NCBI GenBank assembly: GCA_002377855.1
Contig: DFQQ01000010.1
Span: 248,001 to 312,000 of the forward strand
Source of the DNA: Acidovorax delafieldii
GTDB lineage: Bacteria; Pseudomonadota; Gammaproteobacteria; Burkholderiales; Burkholderiaceae_C
Reading direction: 5' to 3'
DNA length: 64,000 bases
Every line of letters begins with the position of its first letter. The first letter of the stretch is position 1. The position numbers were made by a program, and so were the translations under genes. The notes below the pieces were generated by a model that saw nothing but the letters and a program-made list of their open reading frames with translations, was not told the origin of the DNA and did no database searches. Shown here piece by piece: positions 55,817 through 64,000 of this stretch.

Positions 55817-56788
55817 TTATTCGTTGACTATCTTGCGCTCGGCAATGATGCGTTTCCACTTGGCCAGGTCGTCCGCCACCATCTTGGCAAACTGTGCGGG
55901 CGTGCTGGTCACGGGCTCAATGCCCAGCGTGTTGAGCTTTGCGCGCACCTCGGGGTCGCTCAGTGCCTGGTTGGCGGCGGTGTTCACGCGGTTGACCACA
56001 TCGGTGGGCAAGCCCTTGGGCGCATACAGGCCAAACCAGGTGTTGGACTCGAAACCAGGCAGCGTGTCAGCCACGGGCGGCAGATCGGGCGCGAGCGGGG
56101 TGCGCTTGAGCGTGGTGACGGCCAGCGCTCGCAAACGGCCGTCGCGCACATGGGGCATGCCCGTGGGAAGCGAATCGAACAGCACATCCAGCTGCCCAGC
56201 GACCAGATCGGGAATGGCCAGAGCCGTCCCCTTGTAAGGGATATGCGTCACGAATACCCCCGCCTGCGCCTTGAACAGCTCTGCCGTCAACTGCACGATG
56301 GTGCCGTTGCCACTGGACGCGTAGTTGAGCTTGCCAGGGTTCTTCCTGGCGTATTCGATCCACTCCTTCACCGTCTTGGCCGGTGAATTGTTGGGCACCA
56401 GCATGATGCTGGGCGCATTGCCCACATGGGCGATGGGCGTGAAGTCTCGCACCGTGTCATACGGCACCTTGGCACCAATGGCCGGGCCGATGGAATGCGT
56501 GCTCGTGGTGGTAAACAGCAGCGTGAAGCCATCTGCCGCCGCCTTGGCCGCCATGTCAGACCCGAGGCTACCGCCCGCACCGGGCTTGTTGTCGATCACG
56601 ATCGAGGTGCCCAGCTTTTCTCCCATTTTCTGAGACAGCGTGCGGGCAAACAGATCGGTGGCGCCGCCCGCAGGGAAAGGGACGATCAGGCGAATGGGTT
56701 TGCCCTGCTGTGCCATCGCAGCAGGCACGGTGGCGCCAAGGGCCAGCGCGGCGGCCAGGGCGCGCAGAAAGTGGTGGCGACGGATCAT
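55817..56788 (-). CDS. Bug/TctC-type solute-binding protein
   Basis: The 323-residue product has a signal peptide (MIRRHHFLRALAAALALGAT, cut near AMA-Q) and the Bug family pattern: IRLIVPFPAGGATDLFAR, DNKPGAGGSLGSDMAAKA, then VPNNSPAKTVKEW and GFESNTWFGLYAPKGLP. Such periplasmic proteins deliver carboxylates to TTT transporters or act in sensing; no TctA/TctB genes are here, which is usual for orphan Bug proteins of betaproteobacteria. Its neighbour ggt points to a glutamyl compound as ligand, an inference. Confidence 0.93.
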   Translation of the reverse strand: MIRRHHFLRALAAALALGATVPAAMAQQGKPIRLIVPFPAGGATDLFARTLSQKMGEKLGTSIVIDNKPGAGGSLGSDMAAKAAADGFTLLFTTTSTHSIGPAIGAKVPYDTVRDFTPIAHVGNAPSIMLVPNNSPAKTVKEWIEYARKNPGKLNYASSGNGTIVQLTAELFKAQAGVFVTHIPYKGTALAIPDLVAGQLDVLFDSLPTGMPHVRDGRLRALAVTTLKRTPLAPDLPPVADTLPGFESNTWFGLYAPKGLPTDVVNRVNTAANQALSDPEVRAKLNTLGIEPVTSTPAQFAKMVADDLAKWKRIIAERKIVNE

Positions 56789-56878
56789 GGTTCGGCTCCT
56801 TGCAAGGTAGACGGCAAAAACAGGGAAGACGCGCCCCCGCAGCCCCCCAATGTAGGCGCAGGTCATCCATCAATACAG

Positions 56879-56892
56879 ATAATCAAAGTTAT
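56879..56892. promoter_or_regulatory. Possible LysR box ATAA-N6-TTAT
   Basis: The short palindrome ATAATCAAAGTTAT lies in the 123-base gap between the divergent Bug-protein and LysR genes, 20 bases before the regulator start. It has the dyad form typical of LysR targets (T-N11-A type). The gap is otherwise GC-rich, so this A/T island is likely the operator-promoter region. Confidence 0.4.
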
Positions 56893-56911
56893 TTCACTAT
56901 GACGCCGCGTT

Positions 56912-57850
56912 ATGCAGACCACCTTCTCTGCCACCGATGAAGTCTCGCTGCAACAGTTCCGCGCTCTCGCGGCCATTGCGCTGACAGGCAGCTTCACGCT
57001 GGCGGCCGATGCACTGCAGCTCACGCAGCCTGCGGTGAGCCACCTCATCAAGCGCATGGAGCAGCAGCTGGGCCAGCCGCTGGTGGTACGCGGCCGGCGC
57101 ATCAGGCTCACGGAGGCGGGCCAGATGATGGCCGACACCGCCCAGCGCGCCCTGCGCATGATTGACGAGTCCGTGCACGCCTGCCGCTCGCAGGCCCAGT
57201 TGCAAGAGGGCCGCGTGGTAGTGGCCGTGGGCCACCTCACGGCAGGCGCCCTGTTGCCGGCATTGCTGGCGCGTTTTTCAGCGGCGCACCCACAACTGGT
57301 GGCCACGCTGCACGACAGCAACGCAGCGCAGATGGTGGCACAGGTGCTCTCGCGAGAGGCAGATCTGGCGCTGGGTTCGGACATCGGGCAGACGCATTCC
57401 GAGCTCGCCACCGAGCACCTGTTCACTGAGCGCATGGCGCTGTTCTTGCGGAACGATCATCCATTGGCCACACGCGCCAGTGTGCAAGGGCGTGACCTGG
57501 ACGGCCTGCCCCTGGTGCATGTGAACCCTGACGCCGTGGTGTGGCGCGCCATCAGCCGCGAACTGAGCGCTGTAGCCAACGTTTACCCGCAGGTGGTGCA
57601 CCATGTATCGATGCTGACCACGGCCTTCGGCATGATCCAGGCGGAAGCCGGCGTCGCGCTGCTGCCGCGCTATGTGGCCCGTCTCATGCCACCAGACATG
57701 CGCGCCGTGCCGATCGTGCGGCCGGTGCTGGAGTTTCCGGTGGTGGCCATCCGCCTGGCCAAGCAGCCGCTGAGCCCGGCAGCCATGGCGTTCCTGACCA
57801 TGGCGCGCCAGCACCTCAGGCCGGCGTCTTTGGGCGTTCAGGGCGGCTAG
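56912..57850 (+). CDS. LysR family regulator divergent from the Bug-ggt genes
   Basis: The 312-residue product has the LysR helix-turn-helix at residues 10-70 (FRALAAIALTGSFTLAADALQLTQPAVSHLIKRME) and a periplasmic-binding-like effector domain. It is divergent from the solute-binding protein gene with a 123-base gap containing a candidate box, so it probably controls that gene and ggt. The inducer is unknown. Confidence 0.92.
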   Translation: MQTTFSATDEVSLQQFRALAAIALTGSFTLAADALQLTQPAVSHLIKRMEQQLGQPLVVRGRRIRLTEAGQMMADTAQRALRMIDESVHACRSQAQLQEGRVVVAVGHLTAGALLPALLARFSAAHPQLVATLHDSNAAQMVAQVLSREADLALGSDIGQTHSELATEHLFTERMALFLRNDHPLATRASVQGRDLDGLPLVHVNPDAVVWRAISRELSAVANVYPQVVHHVSMLTTAFGMIQAEAGVALLPRYVARLMPPDMRAVPIVRPVLEFPVVAIRLAKQPLSPAAMAFLTMARQHLRPASLGVQGG

Positions 57851-58135
57851 ACAAACTCGGCGCCCGCCGAGATGGCCTGGCCTGGTCGGGCATGCGCTGC
57901 GGGCAGCACAAGCATTGCAAGCGCAACGGCGCCCCGCGCAAGAGTTTGGTCGCCTAAGCGTTTGGTCGCCGCGGTGAACGGCACGCCTCGCCTGTACGCC
58001 CATCGACCGAATGCAGGGGCAGCGCCTGGGTTCTGATCAGTTTGCTAAACGTCCTGATCTGGTGCCTAGCTCTGTCGCGGACTCGCTTCCGTGCTTCCAT
58101 CAGAACGCTGCCAGCGAGCCAGGCAGCAAGCGCAG

Positions 58136-60013
58136 CTACACCGAAGACGGCACCACCCGCGCGCCCAGCCAGCCGCGCAGGCTGTTCACAAAGGCCCACT
58201 CACGCACCTGGGGCACGTCGCTGACGCGCAACACGGCTTCCACCACGCGGCCTTCACGCAGCGCCACCGCACGGCCCACGCCGGGCAGCAGGCCACAGGT
58301 CAACGGCGGTGTCACCCAGCGGCCATCGGGCAGCAGCGCGGCGATGTTGCCGCGGGTGCATTCGGTGATTTCACCCGCCTCGTTGTAGAGCAACACATCG
58401 AACACCCCGGGCTGGGCTGCAGCGTCCGGGGTGAAGACATCGTAGTGGGCGCGGCGTGTGGTCTTGAAACGGGTGAACTCGCTGTGCGCTTGCACCATGG
58501 GCTGGTCGGCCAACTGCAGCAGCACGGGTGCCGGGGTAGGCTGCATGGCGAACGCCTCTGCGCGCGGTTGACCCGCGGCATCCAGCAACAGGCGCACGCG
58601 CCACAGCCCCCCCTCGTGTTGAGCGGCCACCGCCTGCAGGCATTGCCGCACACGCTCCTCGTCCCAGGCAAAGCCAAAGTGCTGCGCTGCCGTTGCCATG
58701 CGGCTGATGTGTTCGCTCAAGTAGCGCAGTTGTCCGGCCTCCAGCGCAAGGGTTTCCAGAATCTCGAATGGCATGCTCGCCCTTTCAACAAAGCCGCGCT
58801 TGTGACGCCACTCGTTCCATTCCGCGTCGGCCTCGGCCCCCGATGTGATTCCGCTTCCAATGCCGCAAACGGCCTGCGGCGCCCCGCCCTGCTGCCCGCT
58901 GCGAAGAACGACAGTGCGAATGGGCACATTGAATGTGGCTGCCACGGGATGGACGCCTCGCGCGCTGGCCGGGCCCGCAGGGCGCACCACCCCCACGGCA
59001 CCGCAGTAAACACCACGTGGGCCCGTTTCCAGTTCGTGGATCATTTCCATGGCCCGCACCTTGGGGGCACCAGTGACCGACCCGCAGGGGAACAAGGCTG
59101 CAAACACATCGACCAGCGTGGTGCCGGGGCGTGTTCGCGCCACCACGTCCGAAGTCATCTGCCACACCGTGGGCAGGGGCGCGGTGGCAAACAGGGTGGG
59201 CACGCGCACGCTGTGAGGCTGGGCAATGCGCGAGAGGTCGTTGCGCAGCAGGTCCACGATCATCACGTTCTCGGCCCGCTCTTTCGGCGCTGTGCGCAGG
59301 TGCTCGGCCAGTGCTTCATCCTGCTCGGGCGTGGCGCCCCTGGGGGCCGTGCCCTTCATGGGGCGCGCCAAGATCTGCCCGCTGCAGTCTGCGCTGTTGC
59401 CGCTGCCCTGACTCGACCCCTGCGCGCCCTCCCGCCAGTCAAAAAACAGCTCGGGCGATACCGATAGCACGTGCTCCGCCCCCGCTGGCAACAGGGCCGC
59501 GTAACCGCCCGGCTGGGCACGCCGCAGGGCGGCAAACAGGGCTGCAGGGACGTCCGCCCGGGGGGGGCCGCAAAACTCGCCGTGCAGCGGCGCGGTGTAG
59601 TTGACCTGATAGAACTCGCCTTGCGCAATGGCAGCCTGGATGCGTTGCACCGCAGCGCCAAAGGCGTCGCGCGTAAGGGTGCTGCGCCACTGCACCTCGG
59701 GCGCTGGCTGCCCGGCAGGCAGTGCTTGGCCGTCCCACACCTCGGCGGTATCGTGCACACCAAACCACGCCAGGGGCCCATCCGCCGGGTGGGTTTGCAG
59801 AGCGCCATCGAATGCACTGGCGGCCTCGTAGCGCACGTAGCCCACGCACCACTGCCCCCGCTGCGCCGCTGCGTGCACCGCCGCCAGCACCTCGCGCACC
59901 TGCGCTGGGGTGTGGGCCTGCAAAACGGAGCACGGTGGACCGAAGCGGTAGCGCATCCGCCCAGCGCCGTCCCCAAGGGGTTGGGCAAAGTCGATGTAGG
60001 TTTCTTGAGTCAA
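58136..60013 (-). CDS. pabB: Aminodeoxychorismate synthase component I fused to a PabC-like lyase
   Basis: The 625-residue protein joins a chorismate-using PabB domain (residues about 1-380; motifs FYQVNYTAPL, LARPMKGTAPRG, ENVMIVDLLRNDLSR, FPCGSVTGAPKVRAMEMI) to a fold-type IV PLP domain (about 390-625; FEILETLALEAGQLRYLSEHISRM, NEAGEITECTRGNIAALL, LTCGLLPGVGR). PabB makes 4-amino-4-deoxychorismate with the glutaminase PabA; PabC turns it into p-aminobenzoate for folate. The fusion makes these two steps sequential in one protein. The expected PLP lysine in the lyase half is not evident to me. It stands 56 bases after nadA's neighbour repeat. Confidence 0.92.
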   Translation of the reverse strand: MTQETYIDFAQPLGDGAGRMRYRFGPPCSVLQAHTPAQVREVLAAVHAAAQRGQWCVGYVRYEAASAFDGALQTHPADGPLAWFGVHDTAEVWDGQALPAGQPAPEVQWRSTLTRDAFGAAVQRIQAAIAQGEFYQVNYTAPLHGEFCGPPRADVPAALFAALRRAQPGGYAALLPAGAEHVLSVSPELFFDWREGAQGSSQGSGNSADCSGQILARPMKGTAPRGATPEQDEALAEHLRTAPKERAENVMIVDLLRNDLSRIAQPHSVRVPTLFATAPLPTVWQMTSDVVARTRPGTTLVDVFAALFPCGSVTGAPKVRAMEMIHELETGPRGVYCGAVGVVRPAGPASARGVHPVAATFNVPIRTVVLRSGQQGGAPQAVCGIGSGITSGAEADAEWNEWRHKRGFVERASMPFEILETLALEAGQLRYLSEHISRMATAAQHFGFAWDEERVRQCLQAVAAQHEGGLWRVRLLLDAAGQPRAEAFAMQPTPAPVLLQLADQPMVQAHSEFTRFKTTRRAHYDVFTPDAAAQPGVFDVLLYNEAGEITECTRGNIAALLPDGRWVTPPLTCGLLPGVGRAVALREGRVVEAVLRVSDVPQVREWAFVNSLRGWLGARVVPSSV

Positions 60014-60066
60014 AACAGGCTCCAGCGCTTATCCAGCAAGCGCAAGTAGCTCATCATTTCATAGCA
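60009..60066. repeat. Recurrent palindromic repeat, copy 11
   Basis: TCAAAACAGGCTCCAGCGCT followed by TATCCAGCAAGCGCAAGTAG and CTCATCATTTCATAGCA has both cores and A/T-rich ends. It fills the gap between the pabB start and the nadA stop. Confidence 0.8.
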
Positions 60067-60069
60067 TTC

Positions 60070-61200
60070 TCAGGCAGCGCCCAGGTGAGGCGCCAGCCCT
60101 GCCGTTGGCTGGCCGTTCTTCAGCGCCGCCGTGAAGGCGAGCATGCGATCAATCGGCTGCCGCGCGCGAGGAATGAGCGCGGGCGCTACCTGCACGGCGT
60201 TGGCGCCGGTTTCCAGCACGCGGGCCACGTCGGCCAGGCCGTTCATCGCCATCCAGGGGCAGTGGGCGCAACTCTTGCAGGTGGCGCTGTTGCCAGCGGT
60301 GGGCGCCTCGTAAAACGTCTTGCCGGGGTTGAGCGTGCGCAGCTTGTGCATCATGCCGTTGTCGGTGGCCACGATGAATTCGGTGGCGTCCATCTCGCGC
60401 GCAGCCTTCAGGATGGCGCTGGTGGAGCCCACGGCATCGGCCAGCGCCACCACATCGGCGGGGCTTTCGGGGTGCACCAGCACCTTGGCGAGGGGGTGCT
60501 CTTTTTTGAGCAGTTCCAGCTCCAGCGCCTTGAACTCGTCGTGCACGATGCAGGCGCCGTTCCAGAACAGCATGTCCGCGCCAGTTTGCTGCTCAATGTA
60601 CGCGCCCAGGTGGCGGTCTGGTGCCCACAAAATTTTCTGGCCTGCAGCCTTCAACGCGCTCACGATTTCCAGCGCGCAGCTGGAGGTGACGAGCCAGTCG
60701 GCCCGCGCCTTCACCGCCGCGCTGGTGTTGGCATACACCACCACCGTGCGGTCAGGGTGCGCGTCGCAAAACGCATTGAATTCGTCGATGGGACAGCCCA
60801 GGTCCAGTGAACAGGTGGCGTCCAGGTCGGGCATGAGCACGGTTTTTTCCGGGCTCAATATCTTGGCCGTCTCACCCATGAAGCGCACGCCACTCACCAC
60901 CAGCGTCTGCGCAGCATGGTCACGGCCAAAGCGGGCCATCTCCAGCGAATCGCTGACGATGCCGCCGGTTTCTTCGGCCAGGTCCTGCAGGTCAGGGTGC
61001 ACGTAGTAATGCGACACCATGACCGCGTTCTTTTCCCGCAGAAGGCGGCGGATCTTGTCCTTCAGTGCCACGCGCTCTGCCTGTGATGGCTCGGGGGGCA
61101 CGCGGGCCCACGCGTGTTTGGTGGAGCAGACAGCGCCCGCAGCAGCTTCATCGGGCTGCTCGTATTCCACATCAATGCGGTTGAGGGTCGTCGTGCTCAT
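60070..61200 (-). CDS. nadA: Quinolinate synthase
   Basis: The 376-residue product matches the long form of NadA with the DHAP/iminoaspartate site (HYYVHPDLQDLAE, SLEMARFG, GVRFMGETAKILSPEKTVLMPD) and the three cluster cysteines, in ATCSLDLGCP, TSSCALEI and CKSCAHCPWM. It needs a 4Fe-4S cluster and makes quinolinate. nadC overlaps its start by ATGA, so the pair is coupled; nadB is 11 kb away. Confidence 0.96.
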   Translation of the reverse strand: MSTTTLNRIDVEYEQPDEAAAGAVCSTKHAWARVPPEPSQAERVALKDKIRRLLREKNAVMVSHYYVHPDLQDLAEETGGIVSDSLEMARFGRDHAAQTLVVSGVRFMGETAKILSPEKTVLMPDLDATCSLDLGCPIDEFNAFCDAHPDRTVVVYANTSAAVKARADWLVTSSCALEIVSALKAAGQKILWAPDRHLGAYIEQQTGADMLFWNGACIVHDEFKALELELLKKEHPLAKVLVHPESPADVVALADAVGSTSAILKAAREMDATEFIVATDNGMMHKLRTLNPGKTFYEAPTAGNSATCKSCAHCPWMAMNGLADVARVLETGANAVQVAPALIPRARQPIDRMLAFTAALKNGQPTAGLAPHLGAA

Positions 61201-62081
61201 GCCAGCTCCTGCAGGCGCATGGAAAAATCTGTCGCCTTCACGTCCTTGGTCAGCGTGCCAATGGAGATGCGGTCCACGCCCGTCTCGGCCAGTTCGCGCA
61301 GCCCCGCCAGCGTCACGCCGCCCGAGATCTCGAGGATGGCACCGCCCCCGGCATGTGCTGCGTTGATGCGTACCGCCTCGCGCAGCGTGGGCAGCGGCAT
61401 GTTGTCCAGCAGCACCATCTTCGCGCCAGCATCCAGCGCCTCGCTCAGCTGCTCCAGCGTCTCCACCTCAATCTCGATGAAGCTGGCCTGTGCCGCCACG
61501 GCCTGCGCGGCCCGGAGCACCGCCGTCACGCCACCGGCCGCAGCAATGTGGTTTTCCTTGATGAGCACGGCATCGTGCAGGCCAATGCGGTGGTTGGTCC
61601 CGCCGCCCACGCGCACGGCGTACTTCTGCGCCAGGCGCAGGCCGGGAAGGGTCTTGCGCGTGTCCACAATCTGCGCGCGCGTGCCTGCGACTGCGTCCAC
61701 GTAAGTACGGGTCTTGGTGGCCACCGCTGACAGCAGCTGCAAGAAGTTCAGGGCCGTGCGCTCTGCGCTGAGCAGGGCACGGGCGTTTCCTTCTATCTCC
61801 AGCACCACCTGGTCGGGGGCGCAGCGTTGACCTTCCGCCACCTGCCAGCTGATCTTTGCACTGGGGTCCAGCGCACGCAGGGCCGCCTCCGCCCAGGGGG
61901 CGCCACAGATGACGGCATCTTCGCGCGCCAGGATGCGGGCGCGAGCGCGGCGAGCAGGGTCGATCAGGCCGGCCGTGAGGTCGCCAGCGCCTACGTCTTC
62001 GGCCAAGGCGCGCGCTACGTCGGCCTGGGCCAGAGCCAGCACAGTGGTTTGGGGTGGAAGTTGCAGGGTCACATCAGTCAT
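61197..62081 (-). CDS. nadC: Nicotinate-nucleotide pyrophosphorylase (carboxylating)
   Basis: The 294-residue product has the NadC/QPRTase pattern: LAEDVGAGDLTAGL, ERTALNFLQLLSAVAT, DTRKTLPGLRLAQKYAVRVGGGTNHR, HDAVLIKENHI and GVDRISIGTLTKDV. It converts quinolinate and PRPP to nicotinate mononucleotide. The ATG at 62081 is chosen by the family length; a start seven codons earlier exists. It is transcribed first, then nadA. Confidence 0.96.
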   Translation of the reverse strand: MTDVTLQLPPQTTVLALAQADVARALAEDVGAGDLTAGLIDPARRARARILAREDAVICGAPWAEAALRALDPSAKISWQVAEGQRCAPDQVVLEIEGNARALLSAERTALNFLQLLSAVATKTRTYVDAVAGTRAQIVDTRKTLPGLRLAQKYAVRVGGGTNHRIGLHDAVLIKENHIAAAGGVTAVLRAAQAVAAQASFIEIEVETLEQLSEALDAGAKMVLLDNMPLPTLREAVRINAAHAGGGAILEISGGVTLAGLRELAETGVDRISIGTLTKDVKATDFSMRLQELA

Positions 62082-62184
62082 GGGGCGGGAGCATAGCCGC
62101 ATTGGCGGCGTGCGTTGCAGGCCAGGGATTGGCCCTCAACGCACCCGCCCCACGTTTCTTGGCCCGTGGGGGCGGACCGTGGCG

Positions 62185-63498
62185 TCAGCGTGCGGGCAGC
62201 ACCGTGCCCCAGCATTCACCAAAACCAACGCGCGCGGCGCCGGGCTTTTCGCACCAGCCGCGGATCACCACCGCGTCGCCGTCCTCCAGGAACACGCGCT
62301 GCTCGCCACCGGGCAGCTGCAGCGGGTTCTTGCCGCCGGTGGTCAACTCGATCAGCGCGCCTGCCTGGTCCAGCGTGGGGCCCGACAAGGTGCCGCTGCC
62401 CAGCAGATCGCCGGGCTGCAGGTTGCAGCCGTTGACCGTGTGGTGGGTGAGCATTTGTGCAATGGTCCAGTACGCATGGCGGTAGCTGGTGCGGCAAATG
62501 GTGGCGTCGCCCTGCCCGGCCGCGGCCATTGCGGGGGTGCGCAGGCCCACCTGCAGCTGAATGTCGAACGCGCCACGGTCTCGGTTGTCCTGTGAATCGA
62601 GGTAGGGCAACGGCACGGGGTCACCTTCGGGCCGGGTGAATGCCGTGCGGTAGGGTGCCAGCGCCTCCAGCGTCACCACCCAGGGCGAAATCGTGGTGGC
62701 GAAGTTCTTGGCCAGAAAAGGCCCCAGCGGCTGGTATTCCCAGCCCTGGATGTCACGCGCCGACCAGTCGTTGAGCAGGCAGATGCCAAACACATGCTGC
62801 TCGGCCTGCGCAATGGGCACCGACTCACCCAGGGCGTTGCCCTCCCCCACGAAGATGCCCAGCTCCAGTTCGATATCGAGCCGCTTGCAGGGCCCGACCA
62901 CCGGCACCTCTGCCCCCGGCGGCATGGTTTGCCCCTTGGGCCGGTGAAAGGCCTGGCCCGATACCCCGATGCTGGAGGCCCGGCCGTGGTAACCAATGGG
63001 CACCCATTTGTAGTTGGGCAACAGCGGGTTGTCGGGCCGAAACTGCTTGCCGATGTTGGTGGCGTGGTGCACCGATGTGTAGAAGTCGGTGTAGTCCCCG
63101 ATGCGCGCCGGCACGTCGTATTCCGCATCTGTCTGCGCCACCAGGCATCCCTGCAGGGCAGGCTGCAGTGCGCTGCCCTCGCGCAGCGCACGCGAAAGCG
63201 CCAGGCGCAGGGCGCTCCATGCCCCCTCGCCCAGCGCCATCAGGGCATTGAGCTTGCCCTGCGCGCCAGCCTGTGCGGCGCTCGCCGCCACGCCGCCCAG
63301 CGCGCCAGCAGCCGCCACCGCGGCCAGGTCCAGCACCTGGTCGCCAATGGCCACGCCACCGCGAAACGATTCGGCGCTGCCCTTGCGGCGAAAGACCGCG
63401 AAAGGCAAGTTCTGAATGGGGAAATCACAGCCCGCCGCGTTGGCAGAGGCCACCCAGCTGCGCAACTGCGGGTCGTGGGTTTCGTTCAAGAGTGTCAT
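62185..63498 (-). CDS. fahA: Fumarylacetoacetase
   Basis: The 437-residue product shows the FAH catalytic domain (YTDFYTSVHHATNIGKQFRP, IGYHGRASSIGVSG, ELELGIFVGEGNALGESVPI, LLNDWSARDIQGWEY, MLTHHTVNGCNLQPGDLLGSGT) with the expected metal and catalytic residues. It splits fumarylacetoacetate to fumarate and acetoacetate, the last step of tyrosine and homogentisate breakdown. The VOC-fold gene ends 14 bases upstream, suggesting one operon. The start ATG at 63498 gives MTLLNETHDPQLRSWV, a normal FAH beginning. Confidence 0.96.
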   Translation of the reverse strand: MTLLNETHDPQLRSWVASANAAGCDFPIQNLPFAVFRRKGSAESFRGGVAIGDQVLDLAAVAAAGALGGVAASAAQAGAQGKLNALMALGEGAWSALRLALSRALREGSALQPALQGCLVAQTDAEYDVPARIGDYTDFYTSVHHATNIGKQFRPDNPLLPNYKWVPIGYHGRASSIGVSGQAFHRPKGQTMPPGAEVPVVGPCKRLDIELELGIFVGEGNALGESVPIAQAEQHVFGICLLNDWSARDIQGWEYQPLGPFLAKNFATTISPWVVTLEALAPYRTAFTRPEGDPVPLPYLDSQDNRDRGAFDIQLQVGLRTPAMAAAGQGDATICRTSYRHAYWTIAQMLTHHTVNGCNLQPGDLLGSGTLSGPTLDQAGALIELTTGGKNPLQLPGGEQRVFLEDGDAVVIRGWCEKPGAARVGFGECWGTVLPAR

Positions 63499-63511
63499 GC
63501 GTCGGCCTGCC

Positions 63512-64000
63512 TTATTGCGACATGCTGCCGTCGTGCATCCACGCGGCATGGCGGGGGGCGCGGCGGGTTTCGCTCCACTCCTGCAGCATGGCCCATTTGA
63601 CTTCGTCGAGTTTGGCGTACATCTCGGGCGTGCCCACATCGGCCGCGAGTTCCAGGCGGTGCCCGTTGGGGTCGAAGAAGTAGATGCTCTTGAAAATGGT
63701 GTGGTCGGTAGGGCCTACCACTTTGATGCCTTCGGCTTCAAGCCGCGCCTTGGTGGCCAGCAGCGTGTCCATGGAGTCGACCTTCAGCGCCAAGTGCTGA
63801 ACCCAGCTGGGGGTGTTGCGATCGCGGTCCATGGGCGGCTGGCTGGGCAGCTCAAAAAAAGCCAGCACATTGCCGTCGCCCGCATCCAGAAACACGTGCA
63901 TGTACGGATCCGGCGCCTTGGTGGAGGGCACTTCATTCTCGGCAATGGCCAGGACGAACTTCATGTCCAGGTGCTTGACGTACCAGTCCACGGTTTCCTT
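63512..64000 (-). CDS. VOC (glyoxalase/dioxygenase-fold) protein, 3' part; runs off the right edge
   Basis: The frame is open from the window edge to the stop at 63512, giving 163 residues; the first in-window codons (KETVDWYVKHLDMKF) look like the middle of a VOC module, so the start lies beyond 64000. Family features are the metal-ligand His in WVQHLALKV and the C-terminal Glu in FDPNGHRLELAA. Its place beside fumarylacetoacetase points to tyrosine or aromatic breakdown, perhaps a glyoxalase- or homogentisate-pathway enzyme. The exact reaction is not shown. Confidence 0.85.
   Translation of the reverse strand, partial: KETVDWYVKHLDMKFVLAIAENEVPSTKAPDPYMHVFLDAGDGNVLAFFELPSQPPMDRDRNTPSWVQHLALKVDSMDTLLATKARLEAEGIKVVGPTDHTIFKSIYFFDPNGHRLELAADVGTPEMYAKLDEVKWAMLQEWSETRRAPRHAAWMHDGSMSQ

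Overview
This window reads as a chromosomal segment of a GC-rich betaproteobacterium of the Comamonadaceae, most like Acidovorax and relatives. That placement is an inference from protein character (two Cys-type formate dehydrogenases with DUF3305/DUF3306 partners, a DUF3460-scpA pair, a HupE/UreJ-containing urease operon) and from the dense family of short palindromic repeats between and inside genes. I see no phage, plasmid, CRISPR or large insertion sequence; the only mobile-looking items are two copies of a ~170 bp element with 21 bp terminal inverted repeats.

Layout. 0-7.3 kb: the 5' part of a membrane protein, a PLP aminotransferase, a small Rho_N-like protein, and a two-gene signalling unit in which an NCS1-type transporter is fused to a hybrid histidine kinase, followed by a LuxR-type response regulator. 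7.3-13.8 kb: urease cluster ureA-ureJ-ureB-ureC-(GNAT)-ureE-ureF-ureG read the other way, with a near-consensus sigma-54 promoter and a duplicated ureA start region in the divergent gap, then tRNA-Ser(UGA). ureD is not present. 13.8-21.6 kb: a lone FabF-like ketosynthase divergent from a TetR regulator with paired operators, a secreted Ala-rich protein, a truncated globin, an FtsX-type permease and a membrane C13 peptidase.

21.9-39 kb: a formate-oxidation region, nearly all on the minus strand: LysR regulator, a soluble NAD-linked formate dehydrogenase (NuoE-NuoF fusion plus catalytic subunit), DUF3305, DUF3306, a polyferredoxin, a TorD-type chaperone, a Tat-leader small protein, the exported membrane-bound FDH3-type enzyme with a small lipoprotein and a small secreted protein, and fdhD. 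Formate could thus feed both NADH and the quinone pool. 39-47.9 kb: housekeeping genes (apbC, patatin lipase, metG, YitT protein, bamE-like lipoprotein, scpA). 47.9-64 kb: cofactor and catabolic genes: nadB, then bioA-bioD-bioF in which bioA and bioF each carry a single-base frameshift in a C run, a CHMI isomerase, gamma-glutamyltransferase with a Bug-type binding protein and divergent LysR, a pabB-pabC fusion, nadA-nadC, fumarylacetoacetase and an edge-truncated VOC-fold protein.

The most unusual points are the transporter-kinase fusion beside urease, the repeat element read in frame in interdomain linkers of three proteins and in one signal peptide, the duplicated ureA start with an overlapping upstream ORF, and the two frameshifts in one biotin operon.
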